The notes: generated by a model not told the origin, from the sequence alone. Positions 1 to 10,683 are shown, numbered from the stretch's first letter. The stretch is DNA of 64,000 bases from Aureispira sp. CCB-E (GCF_031326345.1 NZ_CP133671.1:6541001-6605000); one strand, 5' to 3'. Translations and numbers: made by a program.

Positions 1-604
1 ATGAGCATTCATTGTATTTGTGAAAACAAATAAGCAACACAGATTCTTCATACACGAATGGACTGTTATGCATTTTTAGGTTTCTCACATGATACATTTA
101 ATGAATTAACACAAGCACAGTTCCTATTTAGTCACACACATTTTATTAATAGCTAAGTTGTTAAGTCATCACTACACCTAAACAACAAGCCTAGTATGCG
201 CTCTATTATTATGTTCTCACAAGCATAATAACTGAATAACCCATATACTCACTTTATTATTCACTCTAAAAAAAGTCGTACAATGATCACACAAAACTAC
301 TTCTTACCAAATCAAAAATGCTTGTTATTCACACAAATTGAGTTTTCTCATTGTAAAACAAAGTAATTTTTTGTCTACAGCTGTAATATAAGCGAACGTA
401 CGGGATTTGTTTTGTCATCTTCCTATCCCTAACAACAAAACACCTCCTTGCCTTCTTGCTTAATCATAAGTCTTAGTGTGTACTGTAAGCACAGCTGTGT
501 TCCTCTTTCATGTCCCTCGTCATGTTTAAACGAAACCATTATTTGTCTGATAATGGACAGTACCCGTATGTCCCTATTTTATTAAAAAATGTAAATTAGA
601 ACCA
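1..604. other. AT-rich stretch without a recognisable gene
   Basis: No open frame with protein-like composition, no tRNA or rRNA and no clear repeat was seen. It probably holds the promoter of the secreted-protein gene that starts at 605, but I could not fix a TTTG/TAnnTTTG pair with confidence. Confidence 0.5.
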
Positions 605-2314
605 ATGAACACATTACTGAAAAAAATATTACTACCCATTGTCATTTTATTATTGATCCAAGAAGCTCAAGCGCAAACACGCCCAGATAAAGATCAAAAT
701 ACACAACAATCTGCTACCTGTATTGCTTGCAATGTTGTCTCATCAGAAAATTCGTATGATTTAAATACCAATACTTTTTCTACATTTGATGTCTCTCCAT
801 TGCTTATTAACGTGTTGGGCTACATCTCTAGAGATTATTGCTTTCCAACAGACCTTCCTATGACGGATGAAATTAAGCTAGAGATGTCTTTTGATGATCC
901 TAATATTTTTGGCTCACTCATTTCAACGACAGCCAATGCTATTGTATTCAATAGAGTAGAAATAGAACTGCTTGATGGGAATACTGTTGTCGCTAGATAT
1001 GGAGGCAATGGGTTAGCGAGTCGATTAACAGAAATCGACATTATCGACCTTAATACCTCCAGATTTAATATGGTTATAAAAGTTCCAACAACTACTGTTG
1101 ATGGAATCCGAATCAAAACAGGAGCTCTAGCCGGTATTGGCACAGGAATTACTCCAACTAATCTAAATGTATATGATATTACTTCTACAATGACTAATCG
1201 TTATTATGCTTCCAGATTTACAGGACACTCAGGGCAACATGGTGCTTCATTATTGGTCTGTTTAAACTGTGAGGTAGCCCAAGAGAGTCTTGCAACAACC
1301 TACTTTGCAGACCCTAACATGGAATACGCAACTTATCGATGGGAACTCGGTTTGAGTTTACTTGGTTCAGAGTATCAATATATAGAGTACGACTGGGGAA
1401 ACACTCCTAATTATGATTTGTTAGGAGATCAAGATGGAATTCCTGATGCACTTACCTTTGTCTTACAAGAAGTTGATCTAATTGATATGGGGCTTGCTGA
1501 CTTGGGAATTAATCTTTGGAATAGTGGCGGTATTGAATTTCTAGTGACTTATACAGATTTAACTAGTAGCATATATAGCAACAATTCTAGTTTTCTCAAT
1601 GCTAAATCTATTGGTAAAGGATCTGGAAGATTCCAAGTTGTCTTTGATATCCCGCAAGGCAAAACAGTTGATCGGGTTGAAGTTCGACGAGTAGCCCCTA
1701 GTATTGGCTTGTTTACAGAATTAAGACTTTATGCCATCTTCTCAGTTGTTGCAGGTACACTCCCGCTAGATTTATTAAGCTTTGATGCTCAAAAAGAACA
1801 ACAAAATGGCAATGGAGAACAAAAAACTGTAAAACTACATTGGACTACTGCGCAAGAACTTAATGTAAGTCACTTTGAAGTTCAACGGTCTAGAGATGGA
1901 ATTGAATTTGAAACAATTGCCGAAATAAAAGCAAAGAATCAAGTCTTTAATAGTTATACTAGTACGGATTATTATCCTATGCTTCAAGACAATTACTACC
2001 GTTTAAAAATGGTTGATGTTGATTTAACAACGACTTATTCAAAAGTTAGAAACATTCATTTTAATGGATCTGATTCTTATCATTTATTTCAGTCCTCAGA
2101 TGAGTTAGTTTTACAAACTAGTGTTCCTCTAACAGAGGATGTAACCATACTAATAGCTAGCTTAGATGGTAAAGTATTGCATCAAACTATTTTTAAAAAA
2201 GGTGAAACTATTGCTAGGATAAATACAAGTTCATTTGGTACTGTTTTTCATGTTGTCTTAAAAGAAAACACTCCACAAAATACAGGTTTCTCTCAACTAG
2301 TCTATAACAGATAA
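605..2314 (+). CDS. Secreted protein with T9SS-type C-terminal region
   Basis: A 569-aa exported protein. Residues 1-23 form a signal peptide (basic start, hydrophobic run ILLPIVILLLI, cleavage near AQAQ). The first ~380 residues are beta-rich and match no family I recognise; two CxxC pairs (CIAC, near residue 40, and CLNC, near 220) are visible. From about residue 388 comes the module common in Bacteroidota secreted proteins: LPLDLLSF, then a fibronectin-like domain with HFEVQRSRDG and YYRLKMVDVD. The last ~80 residues resemble a Por secretion-system sorting domain, suggesting type IX export to the surface. It is monocistronic and ends at a terminator shared with the next, convergent gene. 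Function unknown. Confidence 0.75.
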   Translation: MNTLLKKILLPIVILLLIQEAQAQTRPDKDQNTQQSATCIACNVVSSENSYDLNTNTFSTFDVSPLLINVLGYISRDYCFPTDLPMTDEIKLEMSFDDPNIFGSLISTTANAIVFNRVEIELLDGNTVVARYGGNGLASRLTEIDIIDLNTSRFNMVIKVPTTTVDGIRIKTGALAGIGTGITPTNLNVYDITSTMTNRYYASRFTGHSGQHGASLLVCLNCEVAQESLATTYFADPNMEYATYRWELGLSLLGSEYQYIEYDWGNTPNYDLLGDQDGIPDALTFVLQEVDLIDMGLADLGINLWNSGGIEFLVTYTDLTSSIYSNNSSFLNAKSIGKGSGRFQVVFDIPQGKTVDRVEVRRVAPSIGLFTELRLYAIFSVVAGTLPLDLLSFDAQKEQQNGNGEQKTVKLHWTTAQELNVSHFEVQRSRDGIEFETIAEIKAKNQVFNSYTSTDYYPMLQDNYYRLKMVDVDLTTTYSKVRNIHFNGSDSYHLFQSSDELVLQTSVPLTEDVTILIASLDGKVLHQTIFKKGETIARINTSSFGTVFHVVLKENTPQNTGFSQLVYNR

Positions 2315-2343
2315 ATAGTATGCTTTTTCAGTTTCATTTAGTA

Positions 2344-2375
2344 AAAAAGCTATTCTCAAGTAGAGGATAGCTTTT
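2344..2375. terminator. Bidirectional hairpin terminator
   Basis: Stem AAAAAGCTATTCTC pairs with the downstream ATAGCTTTT arm (one imperfect segment), with T-rich sequence on both sides. It lies between convergent genes ending at 2314 and 2382. Confidence 0.7.
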
Positions 2376-2381
2376 GTATTT

Positions 2382-2975
2382 TTATTTTTTTATCAACCGT
2401 TCAATGTGAGGCTTTACTTCGGTATAGGTATGTGTTGCATCAAAAGCACTTGCTCCAATAAACACTTGCTGAATCACCCCCTTTTGATCTATCAAAAATG
2501 ATGTTGGATACGTAGAAACATCCATTTGTTTGGCAATATCTGCTCTATCTGCTACTACTGGATAGCGCATATTTTTCTCGGTCACTAATTTTTCGGCTAC
2601 TTCTTTTTTATCCGTTCCTACCGAAAGAACTACCAAGTTTTTACTTTTATACTGCTCCTGTAATTCATTAAGACTAGAAATCTCCGTTATACATGGCTTA
2701 CATGCAGCAAACCAAAAGTTCAACAGAACAATTTTGCCCCCCATATCAGCCAAATTATATGTTTTCCCCTTTAAGGTTTTTAGAACCAATTCTGGAACTT
2801 TAGTACCAATGTACTTATTTTTTTTTCGATCCAAATATGCCTGAAACTCTTGTTCCCCCTTGTCTACTTTTCCTGTATTTCGATTATTATTAACTGAAAT
2901 ATTAGAAGATGATTGGCAACCTATAAACCAACAGCAGGCTGCCCATACTAGTATATATTTTTTAAATCTTGTCAT
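2382..2975 (-). CDS. TlpA/ResA-like thioredoxin-fold lipoprotein
   Basis: A 197-aa periplasmic thiol:disulfide protein. The N terminus is a lipoprotein signal (hydrophobic segment then FIGC, lipidated Cys20). A linker leads to an AhpC/TSA-Redoxin-type domain from about residue 56, with the motif NFWFAACKPC (active-site Cys92 and Cys95) and the cis-Pro loop YPTSFLID. This fits the TlpA/ResA family, which reduces exported proteins such as apocytochromes. The substrate cannot be told from sequence. It is followed 25 nt downstream by the LRR gene on the same strand, so both may be cotranscribed with hemE. Confidence 0.85.
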   Translation of the reverse strand: MTRFKKYILVWAACCWFIGCQSSSNISVNNNRNTGKVDKGEQEFQAYLDRKKNKYIGTKVPELVLKTLKGKTYNLADMGGKIVLLNFWFAACKPCITEISSLNELQEQYKSKNLVVLSVGTDKKEVAEKLVTEKNMRYPVVADRADIAKQMDVSTYPTSFLIDQKGVIQQVFIGASAFDATHTYTEVKPHIERLIKK

Positions 2976-3000
2976 AGCAAATTGTTCTTCCTATTTCATA

Positions 3001-3888
3001 TCAATCAAATTTCCAATAAGGTTTATCAAAGTCTACATCTGGTAGCCAATCTTTTAAATTATCTAAATTAAACTTAGCCACTACTTCAGGCAATTCTAAA
3101 TCTCTTAATCGATAGAGACGCCCCAACATTCTAGGTTCTATATCAACCATGGGGTTGTGTTGCATTTTTAAGACTTCTAACCTCTTAATATCACAAACAG
3201 AGCGAGGGCAATTTTTTAGTTCGTTAGAAGTTAAATCCAGAATTCTCAAATTAACCAATTGTCCTAGATCCGCTGGCATTTCGGTTAATTTGTTATTGGA
3301 TAAATAAAGTTCTTCCAAACTAGTTGCATTGGTTAAGCTTTCTGGAAGAAAGTTCATTCGACAATCTTCAACATATAGCCGCTTTAAATTAGGCAATTCG
3401 CTGGCTGCAACTAGCACAGGGTGCTGATTCCAATAATGCTTTGCTTTCCATTGCAGTTCTTCAATCCGTTTAAACTTAGGCAAAATAGCAGCAAAGGTTG
3501 CAATTTCGCTATACTGCCCAAAAAACTTGGGGCTAATAATTAATTGTTCGAAATGATTTAAGAAAGCATCGTTTTCCTCTTTTTCTGCCCAGAAAGTCAT
3601 TTTTTCTGCCGACTGCTCAACCATTCCATACATTTCATCATCCCACTCCAATTCTAAGCCCAACATAAACATAGCTGCCAACTCATGATTGCTCATATCG
3701 TCGCTTGCAATAAGCTGCTTAATCTGTGCAAACTGTTGTTCTTCCTCAGACAAGGAATTTTCTTCGACTAGCACTTCTGTCTCCATCGGTTGTGCCTCCT
3801 CTTCCAATATTTCTAGCTCTGTTTTCTCAGAAACAGGCGGCATTTCGTTGGGCAAAAACCACTGTCTTATTTTCGAAAAAAATCCCAT
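3001..3888 (-). CDS. Leucine-rich repeat protein
   Basis: A 295-aa protein with no signal peptide, so probably cytoplasmic. The first ~55 residues are highly acidic (EEE-rich). Residues 155-280 hold about four LRRs of the LxxLxLxxNxLxxLP type, e.g. LEELYLSNNKLTEMP and LRILDLTSNELKNCP. LRRs mediate protein binding; the partner is unknown. It lies between hemE and the TlpA-like gene with gaps of about 20 nt on the same strand, so an operon is likely. Confidence 0.75.
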   Translation of the reverse strand: MGFFSKIRQWFLPNEMPPVSEKTELEILEEEAQPMETEVLVEENSLSEEEQQFAQIKQLIASDDMSNHELAAMFMLGLELEWDDEMYGMVEQSAEKMTFWAEKEENDAFLNHFEQLIISPKFFGQYSEIATFAAILPKFKRIEELQWKAKHYWNQHPVLVAASELPNLKRLYVEDCRMNFLPESLTNATSLEELYLSNNKLTEMPADLGQLVNLRILDLTSNELKNCPRSVCDIKRLEVLKMQHNPMVDIEPRMLGRLYRLRDLELPEVVAKFNLDNLKDWLPDVDFDKPYWKFD

Positions 3889-3905
3889 GTCTTCAATTTC
3901 TATAA

Positions 3906-4943
3906 TTATAAGTTAGAAGCGTAATCAAACGACTTCACGGTATCCACAAATGCTTTAACTCCATCTAAAGGAGTATCAGGATACACCCCATGACCTAAAT
4001 TTGCAATATGATGAGGACCATAAGCACGCAACATTTCTTGTGTCATAGACCGAATTGTTTTATGATCAGCATACAGGGCACAAGGATCCAAATTTCCTTG
4101 TACAACTTGTGTTTTTCCCAACAAAGAGCGAACATCTTTAGGTGTCTGCAACCACCCCAGCCCCACGACATCACAACCTGCTTTTGCTATTTCTGGCAAA
4201 GAATGCCATGCCCCTTTTGCAAATAAAGTTACAGGAACAACATCAATAGCCTCGGCAATTCGTTGCATATAAGGCAAAGAGAACGTTCTAAAACTATCAG
4301 GCGTTAACACAGCTGCCCAAGAATCAAATACTTGAATTAAATCTGCGCCCGATTTAACCTGTTCTCTTAAATAAGCAATGGTAGAAGTGGTAATTTTGTC
4401 TAGCAATCGATGTGCTAAAGCAGGATTTTGGTACAACAATTTTTTAGCTTTAGAAAAAGTCTTACTTCCCTGCCCCTCTAACATATAACAAAAGATGGTA
4501 AATGGAGCACCGGCAAAGCCAATCAATGGTACTCTTCCGTTAAGTTCCTTCTTGGTCAATTTCAAGGCATCATAAACATACCCCAATGTAGCAGCAGCAG
4601 CTTCTCCTTCAAACAAAGCATCAATATCTGCTTCTGACTGAATTGTTTTTGGAAAAAACGGTCCTTTGCCTGGAATCATTTCGTACGGCAGTCCCATCGC
4701 TTCTGGGATAACTAAAATATCTGAAAAAATAATTGCGGCATCTACTCCCAACTCGTCAACAGGTTGAATCGTCACTTCGCAAGCCAATTCTGGTGTTTCA
4801 ACCAGTTCTTTGAAACCCGACAAACTAGCTCTCAATGCTCTATATTGTGGCAATATACGCCCAGCTTGTCGCATCAACCATACGGGGGGACGTTCTGTTT
4901 TTTCTCCTCTTGCTGCTCTTAAAAATAAATCGTTTTTTAACAT
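3906..4943 (-). CDS. hemE: Uroporphyrinogen decarboxylase
   Basis: 345 aa, the usual length of HemE. It converts uroporphyrinogen III to coproporphyrinogen III in the cytoplasm (heme pathway). Signatures seen: [12 protein letters not shown] at the N terminus, including the active-site Arg pair, [16 protein letters not shown] in the middle, and the C-terminal HGVYPDTP loop. The start ATG at 4943 gives the canonical N terminus. No other heme genes are adjacent. A terminal-inverted-repeat element (4995-5178) begins 51 bp upstream of the start. Confidence 0.96.
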   Translation of the reverse strand: MLKNDLFLRAARGEKTERPPVWLMRQAGRILPQYRALRASLSGFKELVETPELACEVTIQPVDELGVDAAIIFSDILVIPEAMGLPYEMIPGKGPFFPKTIQSEADIDALFEGEAAAATLGYVYDALKLTKKELNGRVPLIGFAGAPFTIFCYMLEGQGSKTFSKAKKLLYQNPALAHRLLDKITTSTIAYLREQVKSGADLIQVFDSWAAVLTPDSFRTFSLPYMQRIAEAIDVVPVTLFAKGAWHSLPEIAKAGCDVVGLGWLQTPKDVRSLLGKTQVVQGNLDPCALYADHKTIRSMTQEMLRAYGPHHIANLGHGVYPDTPLDGVKAFVDTVKSFDYASNL

Positions 4944-4994
4944 TATTTTACTTTATATTTTAGTTAGTAGTTTGCTATTTTTTATTTCTAACAA

Positions 4995-5178
4995 TAGTTC
5001 GTTGAAACCACGCAGTAGCAGCGAAGCTAAACTTTATTAGTTTAATAATCAGCAAGTTGCGCCTTTGTTGCGTTTTGTGTTAAAATTTTGATTATCAACT
5101 GCGCAGCACTCACGAAGTAAACTAATATAAATGTGCTTTTTTATCTTTTTGGTAAAAAAGTAAAAAAGCAACGAACTA
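4995..5178. repeat. MITE-like element, copy A
   Basis: A 184-bp intergenic element bounded by perfect 10-bp inverted ends TAGTTCGTTG and CAACGAACTA. Inside, the arm GTTGAAACCACGCAGTAGC recurs in copies B (inverted) and D. Nested inverted segments (TTAGTTTA...TAAACTAA, ATAATCA...TGATTAT) would fold into a long hairpin if transcribed. No coding capacity. Confidence 0.75.
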
Positions 5179-5289
5179 CTATTCTAATTGACCTGTTACC
5201 AACCAATTGCTGCTCTTCACAGTGTCAAAATTGTAGTCTTGTCATTTTTCATACCCCAAAACCGCACAAATTTAGACAATTACTGCTTT

Positions 5290-7365
5290 CTATTTATCTG
5301 TTTTTCGTAATAATTTATCTTGATAATACACATACATCTGATGTTGTGATCTCCTTGGAGAAGAATCGTTGTGCTTATACTCATTCTTTTGCTTAGCGTC
5401 TATAATCCGAGCCTTGACATTGTCTTTGAATTGTATGTTCAAAAAATCCTTGATTTCTTTTTGCAAATCTTTGGCATAAATCGGGAACGCACATTCAATT
5501 CTATAGAATAAATTACGTGTCATCCAATCGGCAGATGAAAGGTATATTTTTTCATCTCCATTATTATGAAAACGATAAATTCTAGTATGCTCCAGAAAAC
5601 GATCAACGATACTAATAATTTTTATATTCTCACTAAAACCACTTTGATTGGGAACCACACTACAAACCCCTCTAATAATCATCTTAATTTTCACCCCTGC
5701 ATTGCTAGCCTCATACAAACGAGCAATCATTCTAGAATCTTGAATACTATTCAACTTCAAAGTAATTGCAGCCTTTCTACCAGCCTTGGCGTGTTCTATT
5801 TCTTGTTCAATTAACTGGTATATATTTCGTCGCATTCTAAACTGCCCAACCAACAGATGTTTAAACGGCTTTTCTGGACGTTTTTTGTACTCCAAAAAAT
5901 CAAAAACCTGCTCTACTTCCTTTGTCAATCGTTTATCAGCCGTCATAAAACCGAAATCACTATAAATTCTAGCCGTATCTTCGTTAAAGTTTCCCGTCCC
6001 CATATAAGCGTAATGCTTAGATTTTCTAGTAATCAGCAACAGCTTCGCATGAACCTTGAGCTCAGGAATACTATAAATTACTTTTGCTCCCCAAGTTTCT
6101 AGCCGTTCTGCCCAGTACAGATTGGCTTCTTCGTCAAAACGAGCCTTTACTTCCATAAAGACCATTACGTTTTTACCTTCTTGAATAGCAAAACGCAAAG
6201 CAGCAACAATTCTTGAGTCCTTAGCAACTCGATATTGTGCAATTTTAATGTCGGTCACCTCTGGGTCCAAAGCTGCTTGCTCCAACAAACGAATAACATA
6301 TTCGTATTTTTGATATGGAAAATGCAACAAATGATCCTTTTTCTCTATAACTGGAAACAGCTTGGGTTGGTTGTGCAAATCCACATGATTAAGTGGAGGC
6401 AAAGGAATATCTTGTAATTCTCGAATCCCAAAGTTCGGAAACTTGAAAAAATCATAATTGTTATGATATCGACCTTCTGGTTGCAAATCACCTTCTTTCA
6501 CTTGCAAAGCTGCCGTCAAGAAATTCAATGTCCTATTCGACATCCTTCTGTCATATACAAAACGAGTCCCTCGCCCTATCGTCCTCTTTGCAATTCCCTT
6601 TCTAATTTTCTCAATTAAGTTTCCAGTATATTCGTCTTCTATGTAAATATCAGCATCTCTCGTCATTTTGATAGAATAGGCATCCCGAATATGATACCCT
6701 GGAAACAAACGAGGCAAACAATATCGTACCACATCGTCTAAGATAATAAGCTCTTTTCGTTCTGCGTTGCGGCTAGGCAGTTCTATAAATCGTGGAAACT
6801 TTTCAGAAGGTATTCTCACAACAGCATATCGATTGATATGACCTGCTGTTTTTAACCGAACTGCTAGATATATGGCATTACTAGGCAAAAAAGTTTTAAT
6901 CTTATTTTTTACCAACAATATGGGTTGTAGATGTTGTATTAATTTTTCTTCAAAAAATCGATCTAAAAATAAATTATGATAAGATTTTAAATTTTTAGGG
7001 CGAAGTATATAAATACTGTGTTTAGCTAGTTCTGGTAAGATTTGCTCTTTGTAGATCGAATCAAACTCCAGTTGCTGCTCTGTCACAATTTGGCGAATTC
7101 GCTTCAAAATCAACTCTGGGGAAAAATCCATTTGACTCTTGGTCTTTTTTCCCAAACGAATCAAAGCTTTGATAGAAGCAACGCGCACTCTAAAAAACTC
7201 ATCTAAGTTGGAAGAATAGATACCTAAGAATTTAATTCGTTCAAACAATGGTACAGACGGGTCTTTTGCTTCTTGGAGTACCCTATAATTAAATGAAAGC
7301 CAGCTAATGTCTCTATGTATAAAAGGAATATCTTTTTTGTTAAACATAAATGTATCGTTTTTCAA
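5290..7365 (-). CDS. ppk1: Polyphosphate kinase 1
   Basis: 691 aa, typical for PPK1, which reversibly transfers the gamma phosphate of ATP to polyphosphate. Seen: N-terminal domain FIHRDISWLSFNYRVL followed by SSNLDEFFRVR; a catalytic histidine in KVHAKLLLI (His439) that is autophosphorylated in the family; and MGTGNFNEDTARIYSDF and SSADWMTRNL in the C-terminal PLD-like domains. The ATG at 7365 or the one six codons later (MFNKKD) are both possible starts. No ppx gene is adjacent. Confidence 0.95.
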   Translation of the reverse strand: MKNDTFMFNKKDIPFIHRDISWLSFNYRVLQEAKDPSVPLFERIKFLGIYSSNLDEFFRVRVASIKALIRLGKKTKSQMDFSPELILKRIRQIVTEQQLEFDSIYKEQILPELAKHSIYILRPKNLKSYHNLFLDRFFEEKLIQHLQPILLVKNKIKTFLPSNAIYLAVRLKTAGHINRYAVVRIPSEKFPRFIELPSRNAERKELIILDDVVRYCLPRLFPGYHIRDAYSIKMTRDADIYIEDEYTGNLIEKIRKGIAKRTIGRGTRFVYDRRMSNRTLNFLTAALQVKEGDLQPEGRYHNNYDFFKFPNFGIRELQDIPLPPLNHVDLHNQPKLFPVIEKKDHLLHFPYQKYEYVIRLLEQAALDPEVTDIKIAQYRVAKDSRIVAALRFAIQEGKNVMVFMEVKARFDEEANLYWAERLETWGAKVIYSIPELKVHAKLLLITRKSKHYAYMGTGNFNEDTARIYSDFGFMTADKRLTKEVEQVFDFLEYKKRPEKPFKHLLVGQFRMRRNIYQLIEQEIEHAKAGRKAAITLKLNSIQDSRMIARLYEASNAGVKIKMIIRGVCSVVPNQSGFSENIKIISIVDRFLEHTRIYRFHNNGDEKIYLSSADWMTRNLFYRIECAFPIYAKDLQKEIKDFLNIQFKDNVKARIIDAKQKNEYKHNDSSPRRSQHQMYVYYQDKLLRKTDK

Positions 7366-8887
7366 TCATTTAGTTGATTTCTAGATTCCTAAATAAAGGG
7401 GTAAAAGCTTATTTGTGTAATAACTTTAACAACTTTATTTAAACAATCATCCAGAATAAATTATATCAAATTGAGCAGCAGCACATTGTGCCTCTGCTAT
7501 TCAAAGTATTAAAAAGATGATTACCAACTTCATAGCATTTAAAAAGTCCATAACAGCAACCAATATCTATCCATACTAACTCATGCCTATAAAACATACA
7601 ACTCTCCCCCCTGTCCAATGGTGGTTTTAATCAACCAAAGAATCGTCTTATATCCCTCTAATACCCAACACTCAAATATCATATAAAAAACAGCATATGG
7701 GTTATCAGCTGCATAGCACTCCCAAAGCAATATTAATATAGTTTAAGTAGACCAATGGAATTATTTAAACAATTGTTTAGTTTTCTAATTCGGATGAACT
7801 ATCTCAGTAGTAAAAAAATAAAAATTTTGATGCTGTATTATACACCAAAAGTAACAAAGGATTTTATAATTACAGCATAAACAGAAATGAAAAAACCGAT
7901 AGATTAGAAGTCTTCTTTTAGTTCTTTTGCATTTTTTAAATATTTATTGTTTTTATAGATAAAATACGCAAGTCTAAAACACTGTTAATTTGAAGGACTT
8001 GGCACAAATGAGCCGTTTCATGGCAAAAATGAAACCACTTGCTCTCTTTTTTTTTATTACTTTTGTAGTAATCGTAATTATAAGCAAAATCAATTGCCAA
8101 TAAAGTTTTCATTTTTTAACAAAAAACAAATGAAGCTAAATTATCATATATAATCATTATCAACCTGCGAGAGCTTGGTACAGTGTACCAAAGGCATAGC
8201 CAAACAGTGCGACTTCGTGGTTTATAGAATTTTTTATGGACGATTACTTATGTAAAACTAAAAATACTAAAACACAAATACATAATTCAGTAGAATTTTC
8301 ATTTACTCATAACAATCAACATCAAAAAATCAATTAATTACTTTTTTAAACACCCAAAAACCCTAAGAGTAAAAATCTAATGGATTATCAAAATGAGGGT
8401 AACAATACGATTGTTTCCTCCATAAACAAAAGCAAGAAACGAAACGCACTTACACACTGTTAATCAAACTCTTGCATTACAATATATTCCCAACACATTA
8501 AGCAGAAAGAAGTATAATTTTGTACAAGCACTCTCAGAAACGATATCAAAATGTTATTGAGATTAGCAAATGAAATGATTATTCTTACAACCACGTACAG
8601 AGAACTTGAACTAGACCAATCAAATACAGCAGCGTACTTTCTGCTCTATTTAGCAAAGAAACCTATTTTTAAACCTGCTTGAAACTTGAAATAAAAAATT
8701 TCAAGATAACTATCTGTTCATAAAAAACATAGATAAAAAATAATCTTATTTTTAGTGCTAATCGAAGGAAAAGAGTACTATTATTTGCAATGCTACTACA
8801 TGCTTATTATTACTTTTCCTTGAACAATCACTTAAATTAAACTATTGGGAATCAAACACTCCATGTATATCCAGAAAGATTTGAAAA
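7366..8887. other. 1.5-kb AT-rich gap without a clear gene
   Basis: All frames are broken by frequent stops. The longest plausible frame on the plus strand is 43 codons (8551-8682) and looks random. A stretch near 7697-7745 (GGTTATCAGCTGCATAGCACTC) resembles the interior of the TIR elements and may be a decayed copy. Promoters for the TPR gene at 8888 must lie at its right end. Confidence 0.5.
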
Positions 8888-9475
8888 ATGACTAATTTAT
8901 CCAAATACGCCGTTGCAACTATTCTTTTGTTATCTTTTTTGCCTCTAGGGTATCAATTCTTGAGCCAAGGAATGAGTGCAGAAGAAATTTTTGCTGCTAA
9001 CTTTACAACTGAAAAAATTTCAGATTTCAAGAATCAACGTGGCTTTGATGAAACACAGGACAAATTGAATTCAAAAGAACTTGAAGCAGAAAAAAGTGCC
9101 CGTATCCGTTCCAAAGCTATTATTTCCTATAATGGAAAAAAATACTCGGAAGCAATTAACTTATTTGAAAGTTATCTAGCCTCTAATGCATTCATCAAAA
9201 ATAAATCAAAAATTGAGCTTTATTTAGCCAAAGCTTATTTAGCTGATAACAAACCACTTGAGGCAAAAAAATTACTAACAACCATAATAAAAACAGAAAA
9301 AAAGCGTATTAAACAAGATGCAGAGTGGTATTTGGTACTAACTTTGATTAAAGAGGATAGTGTAGAGCAAGCAAAAGCAGAATTGAACAACATTCTGAAT
9401 TCCCAAACACCACATGCTCACAAAGATAAAGCGCTGAAGTTGCAGCAACAAATTGACAAATACTACGTACAATAG
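8888..9475 (+). CDS. Membrane-anchored TPR-repeat protein
   Basis: 195 aa. Residues 5-25 form a transmembrane helix or signal anchor (ATILLLSFLPLGYQFL). Residues 75-190 contain about three tetratricopeptide-like helical pairs (Ala/Leu/Tyr-rich: AIISYNGKKYSEAINLFESYL, then ELYLAKAYLADNKPLEAKKLL), suggesting a periplasmic scaffold. Similar short TM-TPR proteins in Bacteroidota often sit next to ECF sigma or CHAT genes, but none is here. Function unknown. Confidence 0.7.
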   Translation: MTNLSKYAVATILLLSFLPLGYQFLSQGMSAEEIFAANFTTEKISDFKNQRGFDETQDKLNSKELEAEKSARIRSKAIISYNGKKYSEAINLFESYLASNAFIKNKSKIELYLAKAYLADNKPLEAKKLLTTIIKTEKKRIKQDAEWYLVLTLIKEDSVEQAKAELNNILNSQTPHAHKDKALKLQQQIDKYYVQ

Positions 9476-9621
9476 ATATATCTTTTATAATGCTTCTACA
9501 TTTAATTACCTCAAAAGAAGAAAAGTCTTGTCTTTGTATTCTTGTCACTTTTGTATCAAACTTCTTCTTTTTTTGACTAAATAAGGTTAGATTGCATTTG
9601 CTTATTTAAAGTTTTATTTTT

Positions 9622-9652
9622 TTTGATAATAAAAATCAAATAATTATCTTTA
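9622..9652 (+). promoter_or_regulatory. Bacteroidota-type promoter
   Basis: TTTG at 9622-9625, then 19 nt, then TATCTTTA at 9645-9652, close to the -33/-7 consensus TTTG/TAnnTTTG. It lies about 55 nt upstream of the start at 9707. Confidence 0.6.
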
Positions 9653-9706
9653 CAAAGCATTATCTTATCTTACAAATTCTGTAATTTGACTAAAAACTAA
9701 AATTTT

Positions 9707-10597
9707 ATGGTTGTAAGAACTGTACTCAGATTCACTAAATGTTTAGCTCTAATTGCCCTTGTTATTATGTTTTCTGCCGATGACGCTGATGCTCAGCGTG
9801 GAAAGCGAGGTAAACGTGGTAAAAAAGGCAAAGGGGGAGAATTGACAATCTTAAAAAACTTGCCTGAGTTTTTTGTAAACGATAATCTACTACCTAAATA
9901 TTTAAAAGTCATTTATAAAAAAGACGCTGCCCGTTTGGCTCTTCGTCTAATCAACAAAGAACAACGTATTTCAAAACAAACGATACGTGTGCCAGAGGAG
10001 TTGGTGCAAGCTATCTACAATGCTTTGGTAGCGGTTCGTACTTCTGATTATGGTGCGATTGATACCATTTCAACCAAGTACAACGTTCGTTCATTTCCTA
10101 TTCCTAATGTAGAAAGTATCATTTTGGTCTTTGAACACGATGCTCCTTGGGTGGAACCACTAAAACAACGCCAAGATACCACAGGAAGTGTTTCTATCAA
10201 TAACCTCATTCGAGAATACAATTTAGTAATGACTCGCATGGTTTATCTTGACGAAGAACGAGCAGGTTTAGTTCTTCAATCTAGAGAACCATTAAATATG
10301 CCTGCTTTAATGATGAAGTTCTTTACAAGCGAAGGGGTTGGTTCTATTGAAGAAATTTTACCTTATGGAGATGGCAATGATATCAATATTGCTCGTACGA
10401 ATGACGGGTGGGAAATTGTCTACAGTGTTAAATTTGGTAACTGTGTGAACCAATGTCAAAAATTCCATGAATGGAAATTTACGGTAAGCGAAGGAGGTGA
10501 AGTTGCTTATATCGGTGGCTCTGGACATACAATTCCGCCTTGGATTAATGCCAATGCACAAGCAAAAAAATATCCTGATGTTCTAAAAAAGAACTAA
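9707..10597 (+). CDS. Exported protein of unknown function with basic KRGK tract
   Basis: 296 aa. A signal peptide covers residues 1-29 (LALIALVIMFSADDADAQ). A striking basic, glycine-rich tract (RGKRGKRGKKGKGG) follows directly at the mature N terminus. The rest is a mixed alpha/beta domain ending in a region with NCVNQCQKFHEWKF (two cysteines three residues apart). No family recognised; homologues in related genomes seem likely because codon use is regular. It has its own promoter and ends at a strong terminator. Confidence 0.7.
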   Translation: MVVRTVLRFTKCLALIALVIMFSADDADAQRGKRGKRGKKGKGGELTILKNLPEFFVNDNLLPKYLKVIYKKDAARLALRLINKEQRISKQTIRVPEELVQAIYNALVAVRTSDYGAIDTISTKYNVRSFPIPNVESIILVFEHDAPWVEPLKQRQDTTGSVSINNLIREYNLVMTRMVYLDEERAGLVLQSREPLNMPALMMKFFTSEGVGSIEEILPYGDGNDINIARTNDGWEIVYSVKFGNCVNQCQKFHEWKFTVSEGGEVAYIGGSGHTIPPWINANAQAKKYPDVLKKN

Positions 10598-10618
10598 GTT
10601 GATTATAAAAAATAGATA

Positions 10619-10652
10619 AAAAAAGCTTTCTACATTGTAGAAAGCTTTTTTT
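10619..10652 (+). terminator. Rho-independent terminator
   Basis: Perfect 12-bp stem AAAGCTTTCTAC / GTAGAAAGCTTT with an ATT loop followed by a T run. It can serve both the upstream plus-strand gene and the convergent gene ending at 10684. Confidence 0.85.
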
Positions 10653-10683
10653 TATTAGGTATTATAACTTCTATAAATGAAAT

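Noticed and set aside
835..1143. Frame of about 100 codons on the minus strand opposite the first secreted-protein gene
   Set aside because: It lies wholly inside a gene with a signal peptide and a family C terminus; it is an antisense shadow.
8551..8682. 43-codon frame in the gap before the TPR gene
   Set aside because: No start signal, no recognisable motif, and the length is expected by chance in 1.5 kb of AT-rich DNA.
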